From Ananas comosus (lineage: Eukaryota; Streptophyta; Magnoliopsida; Poales; Bromeliaceae), in contig NC_033632.1 in NCBI RefSeq assembly GCF_001540865.1, forward strand, positions 11,997,464-12,061,463: 64,000 bases of DNA, given 5' to 3'. Under the pieces are notes generated by a model. That model was not told the origin of the DNA and ran no database searches. It saw only the letters and a program-made list of their open reading frames with translations. Below, in pieces: positions 15,623 through 27,420 of the stretch (positions are counted from its first letter, which is position 1; each line of letters opens with the position of its first letter). Both the position numbers and the translations under genes were made by a program.

Positions 15623-18600
15623 GCACATGGCGAAAACATATTCGTCTTCGAGATTAAGATAGCTTGTGTCGCAGTTTTTGTATATGGGTTTCGAAATAAA
15701 GTTAAGCCTATAACCGAGGCGAGCGAGATGAAGCAAGCGCTTGAGACAAGTAGTTCTCATTTTGATCACAATGGCTCTTGGCTCAAGCTTTATGATCAAG
15801 AAGTTCATTGTGGTGTTTTGCATTTTGTAATGTTGATGTGAATCTTTAACTGGTGGATGAAACCAAGAAGAATTCACCTTTTTTGTAACTTTGGATGTTT
15901 AAGTTTATGAATCCATCTGTAATTTCATAAAATCCGCGAAACGAATTATGCTGTGGATTGATTGGTTTGCAAACTTGCAATTCATTTCGATGTACCGCCG
16001 ATTGACGGCTTTATTCGCTATTTGAAGTTTGAACTTCTGCAAAAATGTTGTTTGAGGTTTAGAACTACTCAACCGCAGCAGAAAAAAAAAAAAAAAAGGT
16101 GAGTTTTTTGAAAAGGGAGAAATGTATGCTAAAACTTTCAATTTTGATAATTAAATTTTCTGAAACTTATCAAATAATTTAATAGGCTCATCTTTTTAAT
16201 TAAAGGTTATTAATAATACAACCATTTTTGCGGTGCGACTGTATATAATTTTATAAAGCTTTAAGACAAAAAAAAATTATTTCTTGTAATCTAACAAATA
16301 AAATAAGAACAAAATTTTAAGGTAGATTCGTCCTATTCTATAATTCTCACGCGTAATTATTTAAAATTAAAAATAAGAAAGAATAGGTTCTTTTTATATT
16401 TTGAATTCTTATAAGATTATGTGCACGACATGTGTCAAAATCAACTGTGTATAATTAGTGATTTCGATTGAGACGCAGAGCCTATCAATCTATTCGATAA
16501 GAGGGTCTAATTACTAAAATTGAAAGTTCAATTGTCTGTTTATAAAAGAGCTAAATGTTTGATATATTTCTTCATTTTGAAATGTTGTAGCATGTAAAAA
16601 GTGAAGTTCCAAGTAGGTTTCCGAATGGTCTTCAACATATAGGCTTTAATGCCTATTTAGCTGATCTTTTCAAACAGCTTCTCTTCTCATGATTCAGGAG
16701 TCAAACGCTTGTTAGACAAAAAGCACAAAACTTTGCGACCAAGACCAGAAGCCTCCACTCAAGCTTTTGCTTTTACAAAACCAGTAAAGCAGGAAAAGTT
16801 TTAGTGTTTGTTCAAACTCAAACAAGACATGAATACAAATTTCAACATTCAACCATAGACTTTATCTAGAAAAAAAAAGCTCTTTTCTCTTCTCAATCAT
16901 TTTCACTGGGCTCAATTTCCAAAGTGCTCTTTGAAAGAGATTAGCTTTTACTACAAATGGTGGAAAGAGAAGTAATCCTTGAACATCAATTCTAGGGTTT
17001 TCTTTCTAGCTAGCTTACTTTATCCCATCCATTTCAAGGTAATGGTTGGTTCCTTGAACAAGGATTTAATTAGTGGATTTAATGATTGGTTAGCAAAAGA
17101 GAGAGATATGAAAATACAAAAAAAAAAAAAAGAAAAAGAAAGAAAGGGTGGGGGGTGGTGGATAAGTTGGGTATGTCCACACAAAGCCAAAGAATAAGGC
17201 ATTTAAGTAGTTTTACAAAATTGGGGAATTGCTAACAACCACAAGTTTCATCAAATAATACAATTATTAATATAATATAAGGAGAAAGTTAATCGATTAA
17301 AAAGTTCTCCTAACTCTTCAATGCTTGATTGACCCACTCCTTTATATCTAATAAATTAAAATTTTATATCATGTTTTTTCACTAAAGTGTCGATAACTTT
17401 CGAGAATATATTAGCTAGATAGGGTGGTTTTCTGGAGATTTTTAGTATCGAAGAGGTAAAGTGCAGATTCTGCTTAAGTCCAGTTATTATTACTAGCGTG
17501 TATGCCTCGTATAAACAATATCCCATCTGATGTAGGATTATCAAATTACCAAGCGATGTGAGATTTTAGAAGTGGCTCCTACGACGCACTTAGCTCTCAC
17601 ACTTCCGGCTGATATTCGGCTGATACCAATTATAACGACCCGACCCTCTAGCAATAATAACTCGTTAGGTCCAAACCACCGGCCCAAAATATTTAAGCCT
17701 GGTTATTATTACTAGCGTGTAGGCCTCATATAAACGGATTGAAATCAGTATCCCATCCGATATGGAATTATTGGGGCGTTGCAATATATGGCTTTGTAAT
17801 TGTATTAGATGAGTGTTTGTTCATGCACTTGTATGGTAAGAAATTCATTACATAAACATTTCTTTTTAGAGAGAAAAATAAAAAATTTAAAATCTTCAAA
17901 ATAAGACAGGATGAAGCAACCAAACATTGGAAAAAAAAAGGGTAATGTTTGCATCATAAGTTTTGAAGATTATCTACCAACATATATATATATAACATCG
18001 ATCTCACACTGAAAGGGAAAATAATTGTACAACATCATGACACTGATATTTAATGTGAAAGCTTTCTTTTTCAATTGTATTGATTTGTCGATTATTTGCA
18101 ACCACAAATATAATGCTACAACTTGTCACCAAAATTCTAAGTTAAGTATTTCTAAGGAGATATAATACAAGAGAATTTATAGGTTAATTAATTGGCATAA
18201 TAATATTATTCTTATGTATGTATGAACTTAGCGTGGTGTTAATTAATTGACAACATTAAGATTCAACTAAATTTTGAATTGTTGTTCTTCTTTTGGATTT
18301 CAATTAGTAGTAGCAAGCGGCGAACATAATATGCGATATTTAAATTCTATTAATCTTATGTATACGTGCATTCGAGGAAGAGAGTATATGAACATCTTAA
18401 AATCTCAATTTGCTCTTGACGATTTCGAACCGAAAATGATGGATTAATTCGATCAAGTTTGATATATTGAGGTGGCTTGATACATATAATTAGACTCATA
18501 CATACATTGAGCTTCTTTTTAATTAGTTTTTTTTTTCTTGGTTTTTTATACAACTCACCATATATATATATATATAGAAGAAAATCACAAACAAGAGGTC

Positions 18601-18824
18601 GAAGGTTAAAGAACAGAAGGGAGCTTAATTAAAAAGGTCGGTGAATGAATTAAATGAAGAAATATACAGTAGCATATATATATATATATATATATAGATA
18701 GATAGATAGTAGTATAAAAGAAAGAAGAAGAAATAAGAGTAGGTTGCAGTACACACACCTGTAAATCTATTTGGTGTAGGATATGCATGCAGGTGAATAA
18801 GCAGCAGCTCTATGATCTCCTCCA
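15623..18824. other. Intergenic stretch with dispersed repeat fragments
   Basis: After the PGK 3' UTR the DNA is AT-rich and I found no exons. A repeat word (GTTATTATTACTAGCGTGTA, then GCCTC.TATAAAC and TATCCCATC) occurs at about 17482 and again at about 17703. Related words reappear near 26145-26265, which suggests fragments of one dispersed element. Confidence 0.45.
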
Positions 18825-18849
18825 AATCCTTTTGTTGGTTGTGAGTTGT

Positions 18850-18870
18850 TGAAGCTGCAAGATGATCTGA
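18850..18870 (-). ncRNA. Candidate miR167* (3' arm)
   Basis: The minus strand reads TCAGATCATCTTGCAGCTTC plus A. It pairs with the mature miRNA except for a C/T mismatch and a one-base bulge in the middle. Exact ends are a guess from the expected 2-nt overhangs. Confidence 0.65.
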
Positions 18871-18900
18871 TGAGAGTTTACAACTCCCTTTTCCCTTGCC

Positions 18901-18970
18901 CTCTCTCTCTCCCTTTCTAAGACTCTCTCTCTCTCTCTCTAAGACTCTCTCTCTCTCTCTCTCTCTAAGA

Positions 18971-19008
<38 letters not shown>

Positions 19009-19018
19009 TATATATGTA
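18901..19018. repeat. Interrupted (CT)n array and (TA)n tract
   Basis: Blocks of CT are separated by CTAAGA at regular points, then pass into TA. The array lies inside the inferred MIR167 loop. Confidence 0.9.
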
Positions 19019-19139
19019 AATATATAGCTATTGACATGCTTTATGCCTTTCTATGTAGCAACCCTAGCTAACTTTGTTGGCCTCAATATGATTTGATGGT
19101 CATGTAACCTCACAATTTTGTCATGCCAAAACAAGCTCA

Positions 19140-19143
<4 letters not shown>

Positions 19144-19204
<61 letters not shown>
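19144..19204. repeat. (CT)n microsatellite, about 60 bp
   Basis: An uninterrupted CT dinucleotide run within the MIR167 loop. A shorter one sits at about 19293-19318. Open frames across it are artefacts of the repeat. Confidence 0.95.
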
Positions 19205-19205
<1 letters not shown>

Positions 19206-19424
19206 GTGTGGTTTTTTGCATGATAGCTACAGAGACTAAAACTTGCAGAGATCATTTTAAGTTCATTCACCAATATTTCACAGCCCTGAAAACTCTCTCT
19301 CTCTCTCTCTCTCTCTCTATAGATCTTTCTCTATATATATATAAAAGAAAATATGAAATATATATAAGAATCATTTTTTTTAAAGCAGTTTCTAGGAAAC
19401 GGAGCTTCGACCGCGTTTCGATGA

Positions 19425-19446
19425 CCAGATCATGCTGGCAGCTTCA
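19425..19446 (-). ncRNA. miR167: Mature miR167 (5' arm)
   Basis: The minus strand begins TGAAGCTGCCAGCATGATCT and continues GG, the 22-nt form ending in CTGG. The perfect match to this deeply conserved miRNA decides the strand of the locus. Confidence 0.92.
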
Positions 19447-19982
19447 ACGCCTCCAACCAACAAAGCTAAATCAGCCAAAAGGCAAGAGAGTAGAGAGTGT
19501 AGGATCGATGAGAACGAACATTCAGAAGATTAAAAGTAACACAGAAATTTGAGGAGTTGCAATAGAAATTGACTAATACGCAGTGCACGAAGCCTTTTGT
19601 ATTCTCTCCTATACTATACTATCATGTGACTCCTTTTAAAGTCACTCCATAGACCATGTCTCTATCTACCTCAACTCCTATCTACTCGCACCATATCTCT
19701 TGGAGAAAATTTTAATGGTGGTTTTTGACACTTCAATATACAAAGCTTTTGATAGTGACCTTTTTATTGATAAACTGGTATTAGATCATAAACTTATGAT
19801 TAGACTACAACCGCACTTAATTTAAATAAAAATTATAACGGAAACTAGTTATTATATAAATTAAGTTCAATATTATTTTGTAATAATAGCAACAATAGTA
19901 GTATATAATAAATCAAATACGAACGAAATGACCTATAGGAAAATTTATAAAGAGTACTTTTTAAAGCATGTAATTTTTTTTA

Positions 19983-21755
19983 GGGGCAATTGCCTATATA
20001 CCCCTGAAAAGTTTCCGGTTTTCTTATATACCCCTCTTAGAAGGCTAATATTGAAAATATCCTTCTCATGTTCCAAGTCTTTCTAATATGCCCCTGGAGT
20101 TAAGCTCCGTTAGTGAGCTGCCGTTATCTCTGTAAAATTACCATTTTGCCCATTCCAATATACCCTTCTACCGTAACTAACTTTTCTTATATACCCTTTA
20201 TATAGCAAATATTTTTCTTATTTGCCCTTCAAATATAAATTAATTAATTAAGCACGTCGAGATTGATCGCAGTTAAACCAACTTTGGTAGCTGGAGGCAT
20301 AGTTAGTTAATTCGGATTCGGCAAAAATTCAGTAGTGATATAATTTGGATAAAATTCGTCTTTTAATTTTTAAATTCGTTAGTTAATTCGGATTCGGCAA
20401 AAATTCGGTAGGGATATAATTCGGATAAAATTCGTCTTTTAATTTTTAAATTCGTTGAAAAATACGGCTAAAAAACGGATTCGGCAGTTATTCGGATACG
20501 TGATTTATACAGGTATTATACGTTCACCAATTAAAAATTCGGGATCAAATATCAATTTTATATATAAATTTTAAAAATTCGGTATTATACTATATATATT
20601 ATTTTTATAATATTTAATAATAGATTAAATATATTTAAAATTATAATAAACTTATATTAATAATATATAAGAGTTATATATTTAAAAATATTAATAAATA
20701 ATTACAAATTTATAAATAAAATATTATATAATAATATTTCTATATAAAAATAAAATACTATATGAATAAATCTATTAGTTATTATTATTATTATTATTAT
20801 CAGAAAACATGACAGTTGATTTACAGGAACATAGTTATTAAATAATTAAGCGCTAATTACTTAATAATTGTCATTAGTGACATGATGATATGTACAGCTA
20901 ATAGGGGTGGTTTAGACTTTAGATCGAGCACCTGGGGGGCGACGATGTGGCGCAAATGCAAGGAGACCTGGCCCTCGTCCCCATCCTCGTGCGCGTGCCT
21001 GTGCGCGTGGCCGTGGGCGTGGCCGTGGTGGTGGTGGCTGTGGCCGTGCGCCGCCGCGTGCGCGCGCATCCTGACGATGTGCACCGCGTTGCCGCCCTTG
21101 GCGAAGCCCTCGTTCTCGTCCTCGTCCACGGGTGGCTCCAGCGCCGCCGTGGTGATGGAGCGCCCCTCGTCGTCCTCTGCCGTGGCGTCGGTCTCGGCGG
21201 TGGCGGCGGCGCGGTGCTTGCGCTCGTAGAACTGGGTGACGAGGAAGTCGAGGACGAGGGTGGCGAGGGCGGCGGCCATGGCGACGAAGCCGGAGAAGGG
21301 GAAGCGGAGGAGGCAGGGGTCAGTGAGTGCGGCCTCGACGTCGTGGAGCATGTGGACGAAGCCCGTGGTGAGGATGATGCCTGCGGCGAAGGTCTTGGCG
21401 AGGGCGAAGAACCCGCTCTCCGTGCTCAGGAGGCGCCGCCGCTTCCGCCCCGCCGGCAGCGGGAGCCGGCGACATGGAGGCGGAGGAGCCGGCGATCAAG
21501 TTGGGACTTTGGGAGAGAAAGAGGATAACTTAAGGAATTGGCATAATAAGTTAGGGGTAAAATAGGTATTTTATATAGGTTTTAACTCTAGTATACATTT
21601 AACTCATGTTTAACTCGAGTTAAGCTAACAGGGGATAACTGCGGGGGTGTTTTGGAATAACGGTGGAACATATGAGGGGCATTTTAGAAAGAAAAAAAAA
21701 GTAGGGGTAGATCGGATATTTCCGAACGCATGAGGGGTATATAGGTAATTATCCC
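19983..21755. mobile_element. Non-autonomous TIR element carrying a captured gene fragment
   Basis: The left end reads GGGGCAATTGCCTATATACC. The right end in reverse complement reads GGGATAATTACCTATATACC. These are terminal inverted repeats of about 23 bp with a few mismatches, followed by subterminal CCCCT-rich repeats on both sides. Flanks are T-rich, so a target-site duplication cannot be read with confidence. A 9-bp Mutator-type duplication is possible but ambiguous. No transposase is seen. The interior contains a ~76-bp direct repeat (about 20306 and 20382, with words such as ATTCGGATTCGGCAAAAATTC), an AT-rich tract and a GC-rich ZIP transporter fragment on the minus strand. A GC-rich fragment in a TIR element is the pattern known for Pack-MULEs. 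Confidence 0.6.
20857..21480 (-). pseudogene. Truncated ZIP-family metal transporter fragment
   Basis: An open minus-strand frame begins upstream of about 21480 and runs to 20857. It encodes part of a ZIP (ZRT/IRT-like) zinc/iron transporter: TESGFFALAKTFAAGIILTT, then FVHMLHDVEAALTDPC, FPFSGFVAMAAALATLVLDF and TQFYERKH. These correspond to transmembrane segments II-III in the family. The long variable cytosolic loop follows, ending in a histidine-rich metal-binding stretch (HGHSHHHHGHAHGHAH). Similarity stops near APQVLDLKS, so the C-terminal transmembrane helices with the transport-pathway histidines are missing, as is the N-terminus. The fragment is far more GC-rich than its surroundings and sits inside a TIR element. 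It is therefore best read as a captured, non-functional gene piece. Confidence 0.8.
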
Positions 21756-22333
21756 TTTTTTAATATAGTTATTCCAACTAAAAATTCTTAATTATTTCTC
21801 TTTGTTTGGCACTCCGTTTGTCTATTACTGATTACATTTTAATTTCTAAAACTCAAAATTTTTATTCTCTTGTCTTGTAATTTAGATTTAACAACAATAT
21901 TATTGTAATCAATCACCATTTTTAATTATTCACATAAATATTAAGCATGATTACGTCACGTAAGCATGTAGAAGGAAAGGTTTTAGCCAATGATAATGAC
22001 TTGTCAACTACCAATGGATGGTCCTTTAGATTCTTTTAGTTACTAACGTTAAGCATAATAATTGTCCTAATAGCAGTAGTACTTCTTGTTGTCATTGGAT
22101 TATTGTCCTAGTGTTATTATATTGTCTCGCAAAAAAAATTAAGCATTTGCATGCTCTTCTTTTAACTCTCTACCTTTTAAAAACTTTGAAGGCTCCACAA
22201 TAACACATAATATATATATAATCAAGAATAATCGGTGCCAACTGTTCCAACAATTACCTGATAAATTTCGAAAAATATTAAGTCTACAGCCCATTTTGCG
22301 TTACAATCTATACAACCCTTCGCCCCGGTGTTA
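21756..22333. other. AT-rich spacer between the TIR element and the tandem array
   Basis: No gene or recognisable element seen. Confidence 0.4.
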
Positions 22334-24200
22334 TCCATACAAATAAATTAATTGACAGTTTCTTCTGTACACGTGTCCACTCCTCCTTTCTTCTGTTCTC
22401 TCTTCATCTCTTCTCTCTCCTCCCTCCCATACCAAATATGAATTTTATGATTACATCTTAGGAAGATATCAAATCTTTCCAAATCCACCTCGAGAAGGTA
22501 CCAAATCTATACAATGATTACACCTTGGAAAGGTACTAAATCTTTCCAAATCTACCTCGACAAGGTACCAAATCTATCCAATGATTACACCTCGGGAAGG
22601 TAATAAATCTTTCCAAATCCACCTCGGAAAGATACCAAATCTATCCAATTTTTTTTTTTTTGACAAAATTCTCATTTCCTTATCTCGGGAAGGGACAATT
22701 CTCAACTTGATTCGGGTGTGTATATAGGAGAACCTATACTCATGAGGTTAGAACCTTGAAAAAATTTTCTAGTTGCCTCTTCTTCCTCTGTTCCTCATGC
22801 ACTAAACTTCACTCTCTTTATACTAAGTTTTATATTTCTTTTGTATTTTTTCCTGGATCTCTGCGAGCTACTTGGGTTTATGTTGTACCATCCTGAAGAC
22901 GTGCCGACGAGGTGGAAGGTGATCGTTGTATCGCTAGAAGTGTTTGACGGAACCTATACAAATAAACTAATTGACAGTTCCTTCTGTATACGTGTCCACT
23001 CCTCCTTTTTCCTCTTCTCTCTTCATCTCTTCTCTCTCCTCCTTCCCATACCAAATATGAATTTCATGATTACACCTCGGGAAGATACCAAATCTTTCCA
23101 AATCCACCTCGGGAAGGTACCAAATCTATGCAATGATTACACCTCGAAAAGGTACCAAATCTTTTCAAATCCACCTCGAGAAGGTACCAAATCTATCAAA
23201 TGATTACACCTCGGAAATGTTACAAATCTTTCCAAATCCATCTCGGGAATGTACCAAATCTATCCAAATTTTTTTTGACAAAATTCTCATTTCCTTATCT
23301 CAGGAAGGGACAAAATTCTCAACTTGATTCGGGTGTATATATAGGAGAACCTATACTCATGAGGTTAGAACCTTGAAAAATTTTTCTAATTGCTTATTCT
23401 TCCTCTGTCCCTCATGCACTATACTTCACTTCTCTTTACACTAAGTTTTACATTTCTTTTATATTTTTTACTGGATCTCTGAGAGCTACTTGGGTTTATG
23501 TTGTACCACCCTGAAGATGTGTTGACGAGGTGGAAGGTGGTCGTTGTATCGTTAGGAGTGATTGGCGGAACCTATACAAATAAACTAATTGACAGTTCAT
23601 TCTATACACGTGTCCGCTCCTCCTTTCTGCAACTCCTCCTTTCTCCTCTTTTCTCTTCATCTTTCCTCTCTCCTCCCTCCTATACCAAATAAATATGAAA
23701 TTCATGATTACACCTTGGGAAGGTACCAAATCTTTCCAAATCCATCTCGGAAAGGTACCAAATCTATGCAATGATTACACCTCAGAAAGGTACCAAATCT
23801 TTTCAAATCCACCTCGACAAGGTACCAAATCTATCCAATAATTACACCTCAGGAAGGTACCAAATCTTTCCACATCCACCTCGGAAAGGTACCAAATTAA
23901 CTATCCAAATTTGTTTCGACAAAATTCTCATTTCTTTACCTCGGCAAGGGACAAAATCGTCAACTTGATTCAGATGTGTATATAGAGAACCTATATTCTC
24001 ATGAGGTCAGGATCTTGAAAAAATTTTCTAATTGTTTTTTCTTCCTCTGTCCTATGCACTAAACTTCACCTCTTTACACTAAGTTTCACATTTCTTTTGT
24101 ATTTTTTTACTAGATCTTTGAGAGCTACTTGGGTTTGTATTGTACCATCCTGAAGACGTGCCGACGATGTGGAAGGTGGTTGTTGTATCGCTAGGAGTGA
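22334..24200 (+). repeat. Three-copy tandem array of a ~618-bp unit with internal minisatellite
   Basis: The marker ATTGACAGTT sits at 22351, 22970 and 23588, giving periods of 619 and 618 bp. Each unit has, in order, ACACGTGTCC, pyrimidine-rich sequence and 5-6 alternating ~33-bp subunits (ACACCTCGGGAAGGTACCAA type with ATCTTTCCAAATCCACCTCG type). These are followed by TATATAGGAGAACCTATACT, CATGAGGTTAGAACCTTGAA and GTTGTACCATCCTGAAGACG. There is no credible coding frame. The last words resemble the ends of LTR retrotransposon terminal repeats, so an LTR origin is possible but not shown. Confidence 0.85.
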
Positions 24201-27200
24201 TTGTTGGAACTTCGCACGCAGAGGGGCAATCTTGCTTCTAGGTCAGTGTTTTTGCACACTTCGATTCAAAGGCCTCATCTTAACCTCTTTTCTCTATAAT
24301 ATTTTCTACTTAATCCGTCCTTATAATTTTTCGAAAACAAAAGTTAAAATTATTTTCTTTTAGAATTGTTTAAAAACTAAATTGTTCACGCTAAGTATAT
24401 GTTTGTATATTAGTGTTAAAACTATCTACGGTGAAGCGCGGGTTCAACACTAGTAACTACTCTTCTAGGGTTTAGTCAACCATTTTTGGGTTTTTAGCAT
24501 AAAAGAGAGAGAGAGTGAGTGACAAGACTAGTGTAAAATTTATGACTTTTGGATGAGTGTTAATAATATTACAATCTAAAGGTGGTTGTAAAGGTAGCAT
24601 TGCTTATTTCCTTTTAATATTTCTATGTTAAACTTCATGCTTATTTTTCTATTTGAATTAAAACTATCATAGAAAGATACACTTAGAAATGCTATATAGA
24701 TCCATATTAGTAGAAAACAATGATATAAATGATATGAAGCAAATGAAATCAACCAAGAGGATTAATTGCATCCCTATTAATTCTTTATCTCTCTCTCTCT
24801 CTCATTATTTGGGTGTCATGGTATTGATTAGAAATAGGCATAGAGACAATTAAGTCCATATGAGGGACCACACCATTGGTCCATTGCCCAATTTGATTAA
24901 TAGGTAGGGGCACATGGATGCTATATTATTTTTTTTTTAAAGTGTAGCCCACTATTTATATTGCTGAGCTTTGGTTTTCATTAAGGTTTGGTTAGGAGAA
25001 TGAGTGATTACATAGCAAAACCAACAATTTGAGTTGAAGTTGAATCAAATAAGATGATGATCTATTCAAATTGGTTGACATTTGAAGCTGTTTTATTGAA
25101 AAACAATAAATAAGGTTGAGGATTCTATTTCTGTTCAATTACAAAACTTTTCAATTGAGAAAAAGTTCTCGTTGGATCTTCCTTGCTTGTTAGAGATATC
25201 AAATTAATCGACAACCCTTACTTGAAATCGATCCCCTCATCTAGGGCTCAAACCTGTGAATCGTAAGAGCTAACCAGCTATTTCAAAAGCACGCCAACAA
25301 TCCCCCTATTGTCATGTAATTAGCTGTCACAAAAGCACCCGAGCAGTCCCTGGCTATTGTCACCGGACAAGAAGTTGGATTTATTTTAGCAAATAATAAA
25401 TAGCAAACAATCTCCCTTCAAACATTTGTACCGTTAATGTAGGCATATGGGAATCAAACCAACGTCACTGGCTCCGATACCACTTATAGATTGTAAGAGC
25501 TAACCCAATATCTCAAAAGCACGTACTAATAGAAAGGTCGTATCCATCACATTTAAGAGCTCTTTAACCTGACTCAACCCGCTAAATCGTTAGGTCTATT
25601 GTTGGATTTCTTGCCGTTAGGTCTATTTTTGACCAATGCCTCACTCTACTTATTAGGTTCATCCAACTCAACTTATTAATCTATAGGGTCTATTGTCACG
25701 CGACAGAAAATTAAACCTATTTTAACTAATAATAAATAGCCAATAGAACCCTCTTGGATGTCCTACCAATGGAATACCGATAGTCCGATAGAAAAATGCA
25801 TAAATACATTCATATACGTACACGAAGAATTTGCAGATCGAAGAAGTTTCTAATTGTATAAGATAACTTAGTTAAACTATATGAAACAATCATTATTTTT
25901 TAAAACGTAAGCTATGAAGGATAGTATTTTTATATTTATATTCAACAAATTTGTAGTATAAGAGCAAACCCTTTTTATTCCAAACGAAATTAGGTTAATT
26001 AACTTCATACTGCATGGTTAATTAGAATCTAGAATAAAACCAATTTGATTCCATTTAAAAGAAAAACCCACAAAACCGAACCGAATCGACCTGATTTTAT
26101 GTAACACCCAAACAATTCCTCATCGGATGGAAATAGAGTTCAAATTAGGAATATAAGAGGCCAGGCATCCTAGCGATAATAACTGAAATTAAGATATTTT
26201 GGGTCGATGGTTTGGCCCAACAAATATTGCTAGCGGGATTATTATTGCTAGCTGGTCAGATCGTTACATCTCATTTGTATTTTCTCTCCTTAACTTGTGA
26301 TTGTAGGCCCCAATGTTCTATCTTTTGATGGATGAGGAGTGGTTGGCATTCATTTAACTGGGATCCACTTCTACCCTAATTCTCTTGTTTAGTGTTTGGG
26401 AGGTGACCTCATCATCATCATGTCTTTCTCCAACTTTTCAATTGAGTCATCATCTCTAGGGTTTTAATCATAAGGTTTTGTATTGTATTGTATTGTAGGT
26501 TTTTGTATTGCATTATTGAATGTCATGATATGAAAACCCTAACAAATTCTTCAAATGTTGAATCAAAGTAGACAAAGTCTTAGATGTTTGTATTGAATTT
26601 TATAGATGGATAAAAATTAGGGAAAAAACACAATGTACAAAGACCTCCGAACTGCAGCGCTTTTGTAAACAGACGTTCGAACTTTTAATTTTAGTCGTTA
26701 GATTACCTAAATTTTGTCTAATAACATTGAAAGTTTGTCCAATAACTTAATAGCACTCCCCCATCCCATAAACTTTTAATTTTGGTTGTTAGATTACCTA
26801 AACTTTGTCCAATAATTAATTTTGGTTGTTAGAATCCATCTTCATATTTTATTTTTTATTTCTCTGGTATTATAACAAAAGAAATAGTTTTTTTTTTTGT
26901 ACATTTTTTAGCCCAAAATAACTTATCTTTTAAAACTTAAAAAAAAAAGACATCTAAAATCCAATTTCACAGAAGCAAGCAAAAAAAATGCAAATTAAAA
27001 AAAAAAAAAAAAAAAGTCAAGTGGGTCACAAGCATTCTACTGAGCCGAGAGAGACAATTCTCTAATGATGAAAAAAGGGAATTTTTTTTTCCCTCATTTC
27101 CCTGCTGATATTACATTAATTGGCCACTTACTAATCCAAAGAATTATTACTGATACATCTGAAAACAAAAACAAAAAAACAAAAAAAACAAAAAAAAATC

Positions 27201-27420
27201 TATCCAACAGTACCTAGTTTTTTTTCTCTTTTTTTTTTTTCCTTTTTTTGTCAACTCCTATGAAAAATCTAGGGTTGACAAAGAGGAGGCTAAAATGTGT
27301 TATACTGCTACAGTTATTCACCCTTTTTGTCTTCCCCCTCTATTTTCCTTTCTCTGTATTGTAAATGTTGTGTGTTACAAAAACTGTACAGAATCAATGT
27401 CAGAAACAAACAGGTCACAA
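24201..27420. other. Gene-free intergenic block with diverged repeats
   Basis: I see no exons. A diverged direct repeat with GTAAGAGCTAACC, CAAAAGCACG and TTTTA.CAAATAATAAATAGC-like words occurs at about 25265-25430 and 25490-25770. The segment 26140-26270 shares AGCGATAATAACT/TTATTATTGCTAGC words with the 17.5-17.7 kb repeat. The segment 26640-26840 repeats GTTAGATTACCTAAA.TTTGTCCAATAA. Poly-A and poly-T runs fill 26.9-27.25 kb. Confidence 0.45.

Larger units (their letters stand above)
18825..19475 (-). ncRNA. MIR167: MIR167 precursor foldback with a very long loop
   Basis: The minus strand at 19446-19425 reads the conserved miR167 sequence. Its complement arm lies about 555 nt away at 18848-18870. 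The arms pair well: GTTGAAGCTGC with GCAGCTTCAAC (11 bp), a short interruption with one bulged base, then ATGATCTG with CAGATCAT (8 bp). Below this the stem continues after a small internal loop with GAG/CTC and then TTTGTTGGTTG with CAACCAACAAA (11 bp, 18831-18841 with about 19457-19467). The miRNA is on the 5' arm, as is usual for MIR167. From family knowledge, miR167 cleaves ARF6/ARF8 auxin-response-factor mRNAs. The loop is filled with (CT)n and (TA)n tracts. Transcription is inferred, not shown. Confidence 0.85.

Noticed and set aside
19118..19552. A 144-codon open frame rich in Ser-Leu
   Set aside because: It arises from reading the CT microsatellites and overlaps the MIR167 stem on the wrong strand.
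20947..21528. A 193-codon plus-strand frame, Val/Gly/Ala-rich
   Set aside because: It is the antisense shadow of the GC-rich ZIP fragment; only the minus strand matches a protein family.
22841..23968. Short frames with ITPR.GTKSFQIHL repeats
   Set aside because: These are translations of the minisatellite subunits and recur in several frames.
22334..24200. A CRISPR-like array
   Set aside because: The repeats are contiguous without unique spacers and the context is a plant nuclear genome.
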